From Arcanobacterium phocae (GTDB lineage: Bacteria; Actinomycetota; Actinomycetes; Actinomycetales; Actinomycetaceae), in the NCBI RefSeq assembly GCF_018913465.1, contig NZ_JABAPM010000001.1, forward strand, positions 434,001-498,000: 64,000 nt of DNA. The letters are read 5' to 3'. The position numbers were made by a program, and so were the translations under genes. Every line of letters starts with the position of its first letter. The first letter of the stretch is position 1. Positions 25,090 through 33,800 of this stretch are shown one piece after another. The notes below the pieces were generated by a model, which saw only the letters and a program-made list of their open reading frames with translations, made no database searches and was not told where the DNA came from.

Positions 25090-26172
25090 ATGCGAAGCGT
25101 TATCGACATAAATGACCTGACGGTTTCTGAGATCGACGAGCTACTTGCCACTGCCCATGACATGATTGAACATCCCCAAACATACGCTCATGCGGCAGCC
25201 GGGAAGATCCTTGCAACACTGTTTTATGAGCCGTCAACGCGCACCCGGCTCAGCTTTGAAGCAGCCATGTACGGTTTAGGGGGACATGTGCTCTCTGTTC
25301 CCTCCGCCAGCCATTCCTCAGCATCCAAGGGCGAAACAATCTCAGATACATTATCTGTGATATCGAATTATGCAGATATTGTTGCGATGCGTCATCCGCA
25401 TGACGGAGCTGCTTTGGTAGCGTCGAACGCAGCGAGCAGACCCGTGATCAATGCGGGCGACGGTGGTCATTTCCATCCCACGCAAACATTAGCTGACCTG
25501 TTGACGATCGAACGCTCCTTTGGCCGATTAGAAGGATTAACTATCGTAGCAGTGGGGGATTTGCTCTACGGCCGTACGGTTCATTCGTTACTCCATGCCA
25601 TGATGCGTTACCCAAACAATACATTTATTATGGTCAGCCCGCCTGAGCTAAAGCTTCCTGCTGACTTCCTTGCTCATGTGCGTAGCCAAGGAGTGGACAT
25701 CCGGGAAACAACATCGTTGGCTGATGCATTGCCGCAGGCCGACGTTGTCTACATGACGCGCGTCCAGCAAGAACGCTTTGCTAACCGAGACGAGTATGAG
25801 CGTCTCAAGGGAGCTTACATTTTAACTGCTAGCATGATGGAGAATGCGTCGCCGGATTGTATCGTTATGCATCCATTGCCGCGAGTCGGTGAAATATCGC
25901 CCGAAGTCGATAGCGATCCGAGAGCGAAATATTTTGAGCAAACGTACAATGGAAAAATGATGCGGATGGCACTCATCCACCATCTGCTTCAAGCGGCTGA
26001 CACTAACCAAGAACGCGAGCAACGGGAAGAGTTTGTACACTCGATTCCGACAGAAACCACAATATGCCCAAACTCGCGGTGCATTACCCATTTTGAGCGT
26101 GACATAGTCCTGCGGTTGTATCCAGATACGCGGCAATGTGTTTACTGTGACTATATCGCACCTAATCTGTAA
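25090..26172 (+). CDS. pyrB: Aspartate carbamoyltransferase with C-terminal PyrI-like zinc module
   Basis: A 360-residue protein. Residues 1-305 are a complete catalytic chain: carbamoyl phosphate motif FYEPSTRTRLSFE, ASHSSASKGETISDT, GDGGHFHPTQTLADL and the aspartate-loop region YMTRVQQERF, ending HPLPRVGEISPEVD and YNGKMMRMALIHHLL. The chain normally stops there (about 310 residues). Here a linker is followed by CPNSRCITHFERDIV (Cys326, Cys331) and RQCVYCDY (Cys350, Cys353). This CX4C-X18-CX2C pattern and the words CPNS.CI match the zinc domain of the regulatory chain PyrI (CX4C-X23-CX2C in E. coli), the part that touches the catalytic chain. The nucleotide-binding domain of PyrI is absent and there is no pyrI nearby. 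Last gene of the operon. Confidence 0.93.
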   Translation: MRSVIDINDLTVSEIDELLATAHDMIEHPQTYAHAAAGKILATLFYEPSTRTRLSFEAAMYGLGGHVLSVPSASHSSASKGETISDTLSVISNYADIVAMRHPHDGAALVASNAASRPVINAGDGGHFHPTQTLADLLTIERSFGRLEGLTIVAVGDLLYGRTVHSLLHAMMRYPNNTFIMVSPPELKLPADFLAHVRSQGVDIRETTSLADALPQADVVYMTRVQQERFANRDEYERLKGAYILTASMMENASPDCIVMHPLPRVGEISPEVDSDPRAKYFEQTYNGKMMRMALIHHLLQAADTNQEREQREEFVHSIPTETTICPNSRCITHFERDIVLRLYPDTRQCVYCDYIAPNL

Positions 26173-26173
26173 T

Positions 26174-26220
26174 AGTTTCAGCCATGATTCTCGTTTAAAA
26201 TTGAGATCATGGCTGAAACT
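26174..26220 (+). promoter_or_regulatory. Perfect 15-bp inverted repeat spanning the lysX promoter and start codon
   Basis: AGTTTCAGCCATGAT (26174-26188) is the exact reverse complement of ATCATGGCTGAAACT (26206-26220), the latter holding the lysX ATG (26209). Between the arms lies TAAAAT (26196-26201), a good -10 placed eight bases before the ATG, so a leaderless lysX mRNA is likely. In read-through RNA from pyrB the arms would pair and hide the start codon; as DNA the arms flank the -10 like an operator. No T-run follows, so it is not an ordinary terminator. Confidence 0.65.
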
Positions 26221-29200
26221 TATCGCATTCCGCGTTCTTCACTAATTCTTATCACAACTCAGGTCAGCGCCTTGTGGCTGGTAGCTGGTCTCGTTTTGCG
26301 CTATATAGTGCCAGGGTTTGTGCGGTTTGTTGATTACGCGTTCTCCTTCGTCGCATTGCCTGGTTATCCAAGTCTTTTTATTACCTTGCTGATGGTTATT
26401 TTGACTTCAGGGATGCTTCGTGGACAACGCGCGGCTTTGGTGTTCTACCTTGTTGTCGTCCAGTTACCAAACCTCATTGGCGGTATCGAAGAATATCTCT
26501 TCTTCTCGGATGAGCTTTTTTCGTTATCGCCAGCTGCAATAGTAGCAGTAACAACTAATATGCTTTTTGCGTTGCTATATATATGCATAGGTATCTGGTC
26601 AATCAAAGAATTCCCCATGCGAGTTCGCGGGCGATGGGCACTTTCGCTCCTCATTCTTGTTACTGGACTTGCACTATCCACATTAATAGCCTGGGCTATG
26701 TTGACCTATCAGCATGTTCCAACCGCAGAGGGCCCACTTTCTACTGCAGTTGACATTGCTTTCGGTATATCACCAAATGATCCTGCAGAACTAGCGCATT
26801 ATCGTATCCCGCATGCGATCCGAATTGTCTCTGGTGTCATCTCGGCAATGGGTCTATTTATTGGACTCATGGTGCTCTTGAAATCAGCGAAAGTCCCATC
26901 TGTTAGTGCAACAGAGCATATGACGATTCGGCGACTGCTACTTGACCCACCATCAACTGACTCGTTGGGTTATTTCGCTACCCGCTATGATCGGAATATG
27001 GTACTCTCGCCTGACGGGCGAGCAGCCGTAACCTACCGTGTAGTAAACGGTGTGTGTTTGGCTGCCGGCGACCCTATCGGTGATCCACAATCATGGAAAG
27101 CAGCAGTCACAACTTGGCGTGACTATGCCCGCAAACATTCGTGGGTTGTGGCTGCAGTTTCTGTGTCTGAAGCCGGTGCTAAAGCGTATAAAGTAGCCAG
27201 TTTAAACGCTTTCCCGTTGGGCGACGAAACCATTATTGATGTGGCAGATTTCCATCTCAAAGATCTTCCTGATGTGCGCCGTGCGTTGAGCGCACCGCGC
27301 CGTGCCGGGTACTCAGTTAAAGTTCGTCGTCAACACGCAATTCCAGCTGAGGAGCTGACTCAGCTTGCCTTGCTCGCTGACAAGTGGCGGGTTGGCGATG
27401 AACGCGGATTTACAATGGCATCGGAGCGAGTCGGTGATCCACGCGACTGGCGCAATGTTATCGTCAGCGCTCATGATAGCAGCGGAAACCCGATTGGTTT
27501 GTTGACATTTGCTCCATGGGGTTTGCACGGTTTATCGCTCGATGTTATGCGCAGATCTCCAGATGCTGTTTCCGGAGTAACTGAGTTTATGGTGGCCTCG
27601 TTGGCCCAGGAATCAGCGAACATGGGGATCGAACAGATTTCGCTGAATTTCGTTGTCATGCGCGAGACAATTGAGCGAGGAGCCAAGGTAGGCGCTAGTA
27701 TACGTCAACGCTTCGCCATGAAATTCTTGATGTTCACCTCTCGCTGGTGGCAGATCTATTCGTTGTATCGTTCAAATGTCAAGTATCGGCCGCGCTGGCA
27801 GACTAGATACTTATGCATAGACAATGCTTTTTTCACCGCTCGTACTTTGCTGGCATACGCTACCGCAGAAGGCTTCTTGCCATCTCTGTCACGTTATTTC
27901 CCGCCGGTTGGAGAGCCCAACGACATAATCGAGCTGGAAAAGTCGCTCATCAATCGGCCAGTCCCAGAACCACGCGTTTCCGAGCAACGCGGTGTACGAC
28001 GTCGGAAACTTGCTCAGTTTGAAGCCGCTGGCGGCGTCGGATACCCGGTTGGAGTTCCGCGGACCCACTCAGTCAAAGACGTCGTTGAGGCTGGCAAGAG
28101 TCCTGAGGGGGAAATTTCTCTAACCGGTCGCATCTGTCATATCCGCGATTTTGGGGGAGTAGTTTTTGCTGACCTTGTAGAAGAACATGCTACTATCCAA
28201 ATCCTATTTGAACGTACTGCCGGAACTAGCTGGCGAGATTTTAGATCTTTCGTTAATCGTGGTGATTTGATTTCGGTGACCGGTGTTCTCGGTACATCTC
28301 GAAACGGTACTGTATCTTTACTGGCTCAGTCGTGGGCGATGGCGGCTAAATCTCTGGTGCCGCTACCGCAGACTCCACTAGTAAACCCTCACTTGCGCGC
28401 TAAAATGCGGCATATTGATTATGCGCTGAACGCTCGTTCCTACCAGCTGTTTGAAGCCCGGTCTAAAGTAGTCGCATTCGTGCGCCAATCTCTCTATTCT
28501 CAAGGATTCTTAGAAGCTGAGACGCCGATTCTTCAGGCAATTCACGGTGGCGCAAACGCCCGTCCGTTCCATACCCACATCCGTGCCTATGATCAGCATC
28601 TGACACTTCGCATTGCGCCAGAACTCTACCTCAAGCGGCTCGTTATCGCAGGTATGCCGAAGGTCTTTGAAATAGGAAGAAATTTCCGTAACGAAGGCGT
28701 CGACGCTACGCATAATCCAGAATTTACTTCACTGGAAGCCTATGAAGCCTACGGTGATTGGGATTCGATGCGAGTATTAACCGAAAACTTGTTTAGAGGT
28801 GCTGCAGAAGCAATTTATGGGAAACCAGAAGTAACTTCCCAAGATGGCACCGTTCTGGATCTAAGTAAACCATGGCCGGTCGTTTCCGTATTCGATGCGG
28901 TTTCACAGGCTGTTGGCTGCACCATCATTCCTGGAAGCGATATCAGTGACTATGCGGAGCTAGCGCAACGCTACGAAGTCGACGCTGAGACAGTCGGCCA
29001 ACTCGTAACAGAACTATATGATGAACTTATCGAGCCGACGACGGTTTTCCCCACTTTCTACACTGGTTTTCCGGTAGAAACGTCACCATTGACGATGGCG
29101 GATCCAAACACTCCACATATTGCTCAGCGTTGGGATTTGGTTGGACTGGGTATGGAACTCGGAACAGCATATACCGAGTTGTCTCATCCACTAGAACAAC

Positions 29201-29406
29201 GCTCCCGGTTTGTACAGCAATCATTGCTTGCCGCAGGTGGAGACCCGGAAGCCATGGAAGTAGATGAACCTTTCTTAGAGGCCTTAGAGTTTGGGATGCC
29301 ACCTACCGGAGGACTTGGGATCGGTGTAGACCGAATGGTTATGTTCCTGACGGGTACAAGTATCCGAGAGATTTTGGCTTTCCCCTTCGTTAAACCGGAG
29401 AAATGA
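26209..29406 (+). CDS. lysX: LysX: lysylphosphatidylglycerol synthase fused to lysyl-tRNA synthetase
   Basis: A 1065-residue three-part membrane protein. Residues 1-230 hold about six to seven membrane helices; 240-570 are the DUF2156/MprF-type transferase domain (VNGVCLAAGDPIGDP; WGLHGLSLDVMRRSPDAV), which moves lysine from Lys-tRNA to phosphatidylglycerol; about 640-1065 are an OB-fold plus class II lysyl-tRNA synthetase with motif 2 FEIGRNFRNEGVDATHNPEF and motif 3 GLGIGVDRMVMFLTG. This is the mycobacterial LysX layout, which lowers surface charge and protects against cationic peptides. It starts without a ribosome site, probably on a leaderless transcript. A stand-alone lysS is expected elsewhere. 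Its end overlaps the convergent hydrolase gene by 17 bases. Confidence 0.95.
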   Translation: MAETYRIPRSSLILITTQVSALWLVAGLVLRYIVPGFVRFVDYAFSFVALPGYPSLFITLLMVILTSGMLRGQRAALVFYLVVVQLPNLIGGIEEYLFFSDELFSLSPAAIVAVTTNMLFALLYICIGIWSIKEFPMRVRGRWALSLLILVTGLALSTLIAWAMLTYQHVPTAEGPLSTAVDIAFGISPNDPAELAHYRIPHAIRIVSGVISAMGLFIGLMVLLKSAKVPSVSATEHMTIRRLLLDPPSTDSLGYFATRYDRNMVLSPDGRAAVTYRVVNGVCLAAGDPIGDPQSWKAAVTTWRDYARKHSWVVAAVSVSEAGAKAYKVASLNAFPLGDETIIDVADFHLKDLPDVRRALSAPRRAGYSVKVRRQHAIPAEELTQLALLADKWRVGDERGFTMASERVGDPRDWRNVIVSAHDSSGNPIGLLTFAPWGLHGLSLDVMRRSPDAVSGVTEFMVASLAQESANMGIEQISLNFVVMRETIERGAKVGASIRQRFAMKFLMFTSRWWQIYSLYRSNVKYRPRWQTRYLCIDNAFFTARTLLAYATAEGFLPSLSRYFPPVGEPNDIIELEKSLINRPVPEPRVSEQRGVRRRKLAQFEAAGGVGYPVGVPRTHSVKDVVEAGKSPEGEISLTGRICHIRDFGGVVFADLVEEHATIQILFERTAGTSWRDFRSFVNRGDLISVTGVLGTSRNGTVSLLAQSWAMAAKSLVPLPQTPLVNPHLRAKMRHIDYALNARSYQLFEARSKVVAFVRQSLYSQGFLEAETPILQAIHGGANARPFHTHIRAYDQHLTLRIAPELYLKRLVIAGMPKVFEIGRNFRNEGVDATHNPEFTSLEAYEAYGDWDSMRVLTENLFRGAAEAIYGKPEVTSQDGTVLDLSKPWPVVSVFDAVSQAVGCTIIPGSDISDYAELAQRYEVDAETVGQLVTELYDELIEPTTVFPTFYTGFPVETSPLTMADPNTPHIAQRWDLVGLGMELGTAYTELSHPLEQRSRFVQQSLLAAGGDPEAMEVDEPFLEALEFGMPPTGGLGIGVDRMVMFLTGTSIREILAFPFVKPEK

Positions 29407-30028
29407 AAGGCGATACGAGCTCTGGGCTGGTGAGTGGGAAAAGGTGGTTTTCGCCCCACAGCATAACCAATTCTGCGTCCAACATTGACGCGAGTGTACG
29501 CTGCTCCATCAAGAACCGGGTTTGCCTTCCATTCCCTGCGCCAACTATCACATGAGTGCGAATATGGGGTGCCACTGTACTTGCTGTAAGTAATTGGGAA
29601 ACTCGCGTTTCTAATGTGCTCGCGTAGTTCCACTGGTGAGCTAGGAATTGTCTGTTCTGTTTTCCTCGATATCGCCGATCTAATATTGAGTTGTCAATAA
29701 AGGGCGCTAAGGGGAGAGGTAACAAACGGGTAGCAATATTTGCCAGTGGGTTGTTAATTGTGTACTCGGCGTTATCTCGCGGAAAGGTGGGATCTAGAAG
29801 TACTAGACGGCAGACGTTTTGTGGAAAGAGTAATGCCCATTCCAATGCCATTAATCCACCTAGAGAGTGGCCAATAAGAGTGACAGGTTCGCCGTCGTAA
29901 TAAAAAGTATTCGCTTCGCTACATGAAGAAATCCAAGGAAAGCGCCAAGTATCGACCACACGGGCATCCTGGAATCTGGCTTCGTAAAACTCAGGAGCTA
30001 AGGCTAACCCGGGAATGATGATATTCAT
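29390..30028 (-). CDS. Alpha/beta hydrolase fold protein
   Basis: A 212-residue protein with the nucleophile elbow LIGHSLGGLMALEWA at about residues 51-65 and the downstream VLLDPTFPRD loop; the likely base is in WGENHLFPLTSPELV near the end. It starts directly with the first strand (MNIIIPGLALAPEFY), lacking the usual N-terminal 30 or so residues, but is otherwise complete, with no signal peptide. The substrate cannot be inferred. Its start lies inside the end of the upstream DUF998-like gene (overlap 38 bases), so both are co-transcribed on the minus strand; its end overlaps lysX. Confidence 0.75.
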   Translation of the reverse strand: MNIIIPGLALAPEFYEARFQDARVVDTWRFPWISSCSEANTFYYDGEPVTLIGHSLGGLMALEWALLFPQNVCRLVLLDPTFPRDNAEYTINNPLANIATRLLPLPLAPFIDNSILDRRYRGKQNRQFLAHQWNYASTLETRVSQLLTASTVAPHIRTHVIVGAGNGRQTRFLMEQRTLASMLDAELVMLWGENHLFPLTSPELVSPFISPV

Positions 30029-30665
30029 AAGGTCTCAGTATAATACCTGCATTCGCCAGAATGAGACAAGCAAAGAATACTTGGAATCGTTGTAAATAGC
30101 CGATTGGCACGACAGTAAAATCTAGCACTGCGATTAGAAGTGTTAAGCAGATGTAGATAATCGAGATAGCTATTAAAACTAGACGGTAGCGAGGAGCTAT
30201 TTTTTTAGTGATGGCTAGAACTATAACGACTGTAGCAATAATTAAGAGACTGCCACTGACAATTGCTGATGCTACTAGGTGCGCCGTAAGGCCTGTTTTT
30301 TCGCAGAAATCCAGAGATTCTGCACATTTGAGTGGAAAAATAACATCAAAAAAAGATGCTATTGCAAATACGCTGTAACACGCTGCTATAAAGGTTTGTA
30401 TCCGAGACCACGAACGTTTGAAATCTGCTAAGCATATGAGGCCGGCTAAAGCTAAAGTTGCCGTCAGTAGATCCGATGTTGCAAAGATAAGACGGTAAGG
30501 GCTATCGAGCGCAAAATATTCAGACAGATAACTCAACCGCGGATCAAGTGGAAAACCAAAGATGGCTTCCAAAATAAAAGATGCATACATGATCCCGCTA
30601 ATCACGCATAACCATATGCCAAGTTTGAATACTCGTGATGAAGGAGAGATAGCAACCACCCGCAA
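29991..30665 (-). CDS. DUF998-like multi-pass membrane protein
   Basis: A 224-residue protein with six hydrophobic segments (for example LGIWLCVISGIMYASFILEA and ASAIVSGSLLIIATVVIVLA). The pattern of an early YLSEYFALDSPYRLIFATSD loop after helix 1 and a loop DVIFPLKCAESLDFCEKTG with DxxFP and two cysteines before helix 4 is that of DUF998 proteins, whose function is unknown. It overlaps the hydrolase gene downstream. Membership in the family is from the arrangement of helices and these two loops, so moderately certain. Confidence 0.6.
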   Translation of the reverse strand: MRVVAISPSSRVFKLGIWLCVISGIMYASFILEAIFGFPLDPRLSYLSEYFALDSPYRLIFATSDLLTATLALAGLICLADFKRSWSRIQTFIAACYSVFAIASFFDVIFPLKCAESLDFCEKTGLTAHLVASAIVSGSLLIIATVVIVLAITKKIAPRYRLVLIAISIIYICLTLLIAVLDFTVVPIGYLQRFQVFFACLILANAGIILRPYEYHHSRVSLSS

Positions 30666-30884
30666 TAGGTTATTTCGTTAATCATGGACTGATTAAGTTT
30701 ATCAGGTCAGTAATCTTTTATGGCTAACGACGCCAATTACTACCAACTGTCATGCATCTTTATAGAATACTTACGATTTTTAGTGAGAGATAGAGAACAC
30801 AGTGTTCGCATAATGAGAATGGTAAGCAAAACATAAAGAAATGGAGTATTTATTAAGTTGATTTTAAATATCTAAGGAGATGTG
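30666..30884 (+). promoter_or_regulatory. Divergent intergenic region before the subtilase gene
   Basis: This AT-rich stretch drives the protease gene and probably the minus-strand membrane protein gene. It contains TTAATC-N7-GATTAA (30678-30696) and the odd-centred perfect palindrome GAACAC-A-GTGTTC (30795-30807), both of operator size. AAGGAG at 30874-30879 serves the ATG at 30885. I cannot name the regulators. Confidence 0.4.
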
Positions 30885-33800
30885 ATGGGAAGATTTTTAC
30901 AATCTAGTGCATTTGCTGCGTCGCTGGCTCTCAGTTTGGGCCTAGCGCCGTTGGCAGTTGCCAGTCCAGCACCCGAGGACAACCATACGGGTGGCATGTC
31001 ACTGACTGAAATGGATCGGCTGATTAAGGAGCGTGGCGAGCGTTCCTCGCAGCAAGTACGTGTACTTGTTATGCTCAAAAATCAGCCTACGTCCTTTTCT
31101 GACTCGAGTGAACAGCATAATAAAGGGCAACAGAGCGAACTCATTGAAAAATGGGCTAAAAAGTATCACCTCGAGGTAGGACGTCAGCTCGGCTTCCTCG
31201 TCAATGGATTTGCGGCGACAATGCCGGCAAATAAAATACCAGCGTTGCAGCAAGAGCCGGAAGTGGCCTCAGTCAAACGTGAACGAACATTTGAAAAGTT
31301 AGAGCATAATGCTCGAAAAATGGAAGGCGTCGTTGACGCTCATAATAATCACGGGTTAGACGGAGCGGGCACGGTTGTGTCAATCATCGATTCGGGTATC
31401 GATCCTCGGCATAACGATCTGCAATTGAGTGATGGTGAATGCAAAAACGCAAAACTTTCGCCAGATACAACGCATAATGGTCTATTCACCTGTAAGGTTC
31501 CCGCCGGATATAACTTTGCTGATGACAACTATGACATCATTGATAAGAACGAAAGCGAACACGGACAGCACGTTTCGGGAATTGTAGCGGCTAACGGGTC
31601 GATCCGAACCGGTAATGACAAACCCGACGTCGTAAAGAATAATGCATTCGATGGCGTAGCTCCTAAAGCACAGCTTTTGGCGATGAAGGTTTTCCCGAAT
31701 AACCCGAATGCGCGTGCGAACGATTCTGACATTATTGCAGCGATCGAAGCCTCTGTGAAACTCAAAGCGGACATCATCAATATGTCGTTGGGATCGCCTA
31801 ATGGAAACCGCAATGCCTCTGATGGCGTTTACCGAGCCATTGAAAAGGCACGGGAAGCTGGGACTCTGGTGGTTGTAGCTGCTGGAAACGAAGGGAAGAA
31901 CTTCTCTCCAAACGGCGAAACTGACAACGTTTTGCACCAACTTGATGATGCTACCCTTGGCTCTCCTGCTGCTGATAGCGGTGCTTTTGCAGTCGCTTCT
32001 ATCGATAACCAAGTCCAAGTAGTTCCGGTTGCCACGTGGAAAGCTGGTGAAAGTGGAACAGAAACAGACTTACCGCACAAGAGTGCGACCGGAATACCAG
32101 ATGGAAAATTCCATGAAGTCGTTGACCTTGGCTTCGGTCAAGTCTCTGACTTCACGGCAGACAAAAAATCTGCGCTCAAAGGCAAGTTTGCACTGATTCA
32201 GCGTGGCCGGACTACCTTCGCCGATATGTTTAAGCAGTCGTTCGATGCCGGGGCTGTTGGAGTTTTGGTCTACAACGATGAGGCGCGTGGAGACGAGTTT
32301 ATCGGTATGGGTGGAGTCGAGGCATACACGGAATTTTCCGCTTCTACGTATCATTCAGTCGGCAAGGCGATGGTCGAAACACTCGGTACTGGAAAAGTTT
32401 TCGTGAAGTTCACTGACGATCGTAAACTGACGGATTTTGCGGGTACGGAGGCATTGCGTCCGTCGTCGTTCACGTCGTGGGGTCCAACTCCGACGTTAGA
32501 TTTTGCACCGCATATTTCTGGTGTTGGTGGCGAAGTTTACTCTACTCAGAATGATAATCGCTATGTGTCAATGTCTGGAACTTCGATGGCAGCACCGAAC
32601 GTAGCTGGGCTATCGGCACTCATGTGGCAATATTATGGAAAGAATTTCCCGGAGTTAACTGGAACACAGCGAATAGATCGTATACGTGCCGCACTTATGA
32701 ATACTGCTGAGATTCCAACTAATGAGGAAAAAATCCCGTACGCTCCACGCCAAGTGGGCGCTGGTCTGGCTCGCGTAGATCGGGCTACCGAAAGTCCGGT
32801 GATTGCAACGGTCAACGGCCAGCCATATGTCTCGCTCAAACAGGTTCATGGTGCGACGTCATTCACCGTAACCTTGCATAATTATGGTGACAAAGCTGCA
32901 ACCTACTCAGTGCCTAAGCAGTCTGTCATTAACGAAGTCGAAGGCGAGAAGGGAGCAGCTAAAACTGTAGTATCGCAGGAGAAGTTGACCTCTGATACGA
33001 CGACGGTGACGGTTCCGGCAGGCAGCGAAAAGAACGTAACTTTTACACTCGTTCCAAAACTCGGAAAATCACACTACATTGAAGGATGGGCACAGCTTAC
33101 TGGAAATAAAGTTCCGAACATTGCTATTCCATATCTTGGATTCGTAGGTGATTGGAATGCTGAAAAAATTATCGAAGCACCAGATGTCGAGTGGGGAAAG
33201 CCTGTTGAACGTAAGGTGTACACCGGTTTAGCGACCCTACGTGAAGATTCTGTTACTCCTATTGGCCTTCTCAATAAGATGCCTCAGGAATCTCATAATG
33301 ACCGGGATCTGACGCTTTGGATGTCTCCAAATGGTGATCATATGCAAGACGTTATATTCCCACAATTGCTTGTTCGCCGTAATGCATCCGATGTTGAATA
33401 CGAGATCATGTCTGAGGATGGGAAAATCCATCAGACTACGGGCAAACAGCAGGATCTGCGCCGTTTGACCCTTAAGAATTTCTTGAATCCGCAATTTTCG
33501 GATGACGATGTTGTGGAGAATGCCAGCGCGTATGCCTTTGACGGCAAGATCTATGACGCACAAAATGTTAAGTACACGAATGTGCCTGACGGAAAATATG
33601 TCTTCCAAGTCAAAGCGCGAGTTTCTCCAGAATATGATTGGCAAGTGACGAAGATGCCATTTGGTATCGATACAACGTCACCAACCATTACATTTAACAA
33701 CTATGACGAGGCTAAAGGATTTGTATACTTCACTGTGAAGGATACTGGCTCAGGCGTCCAAGTTGCTCCCGTTGTAGATACTGACTCCCAGACTAACCTG

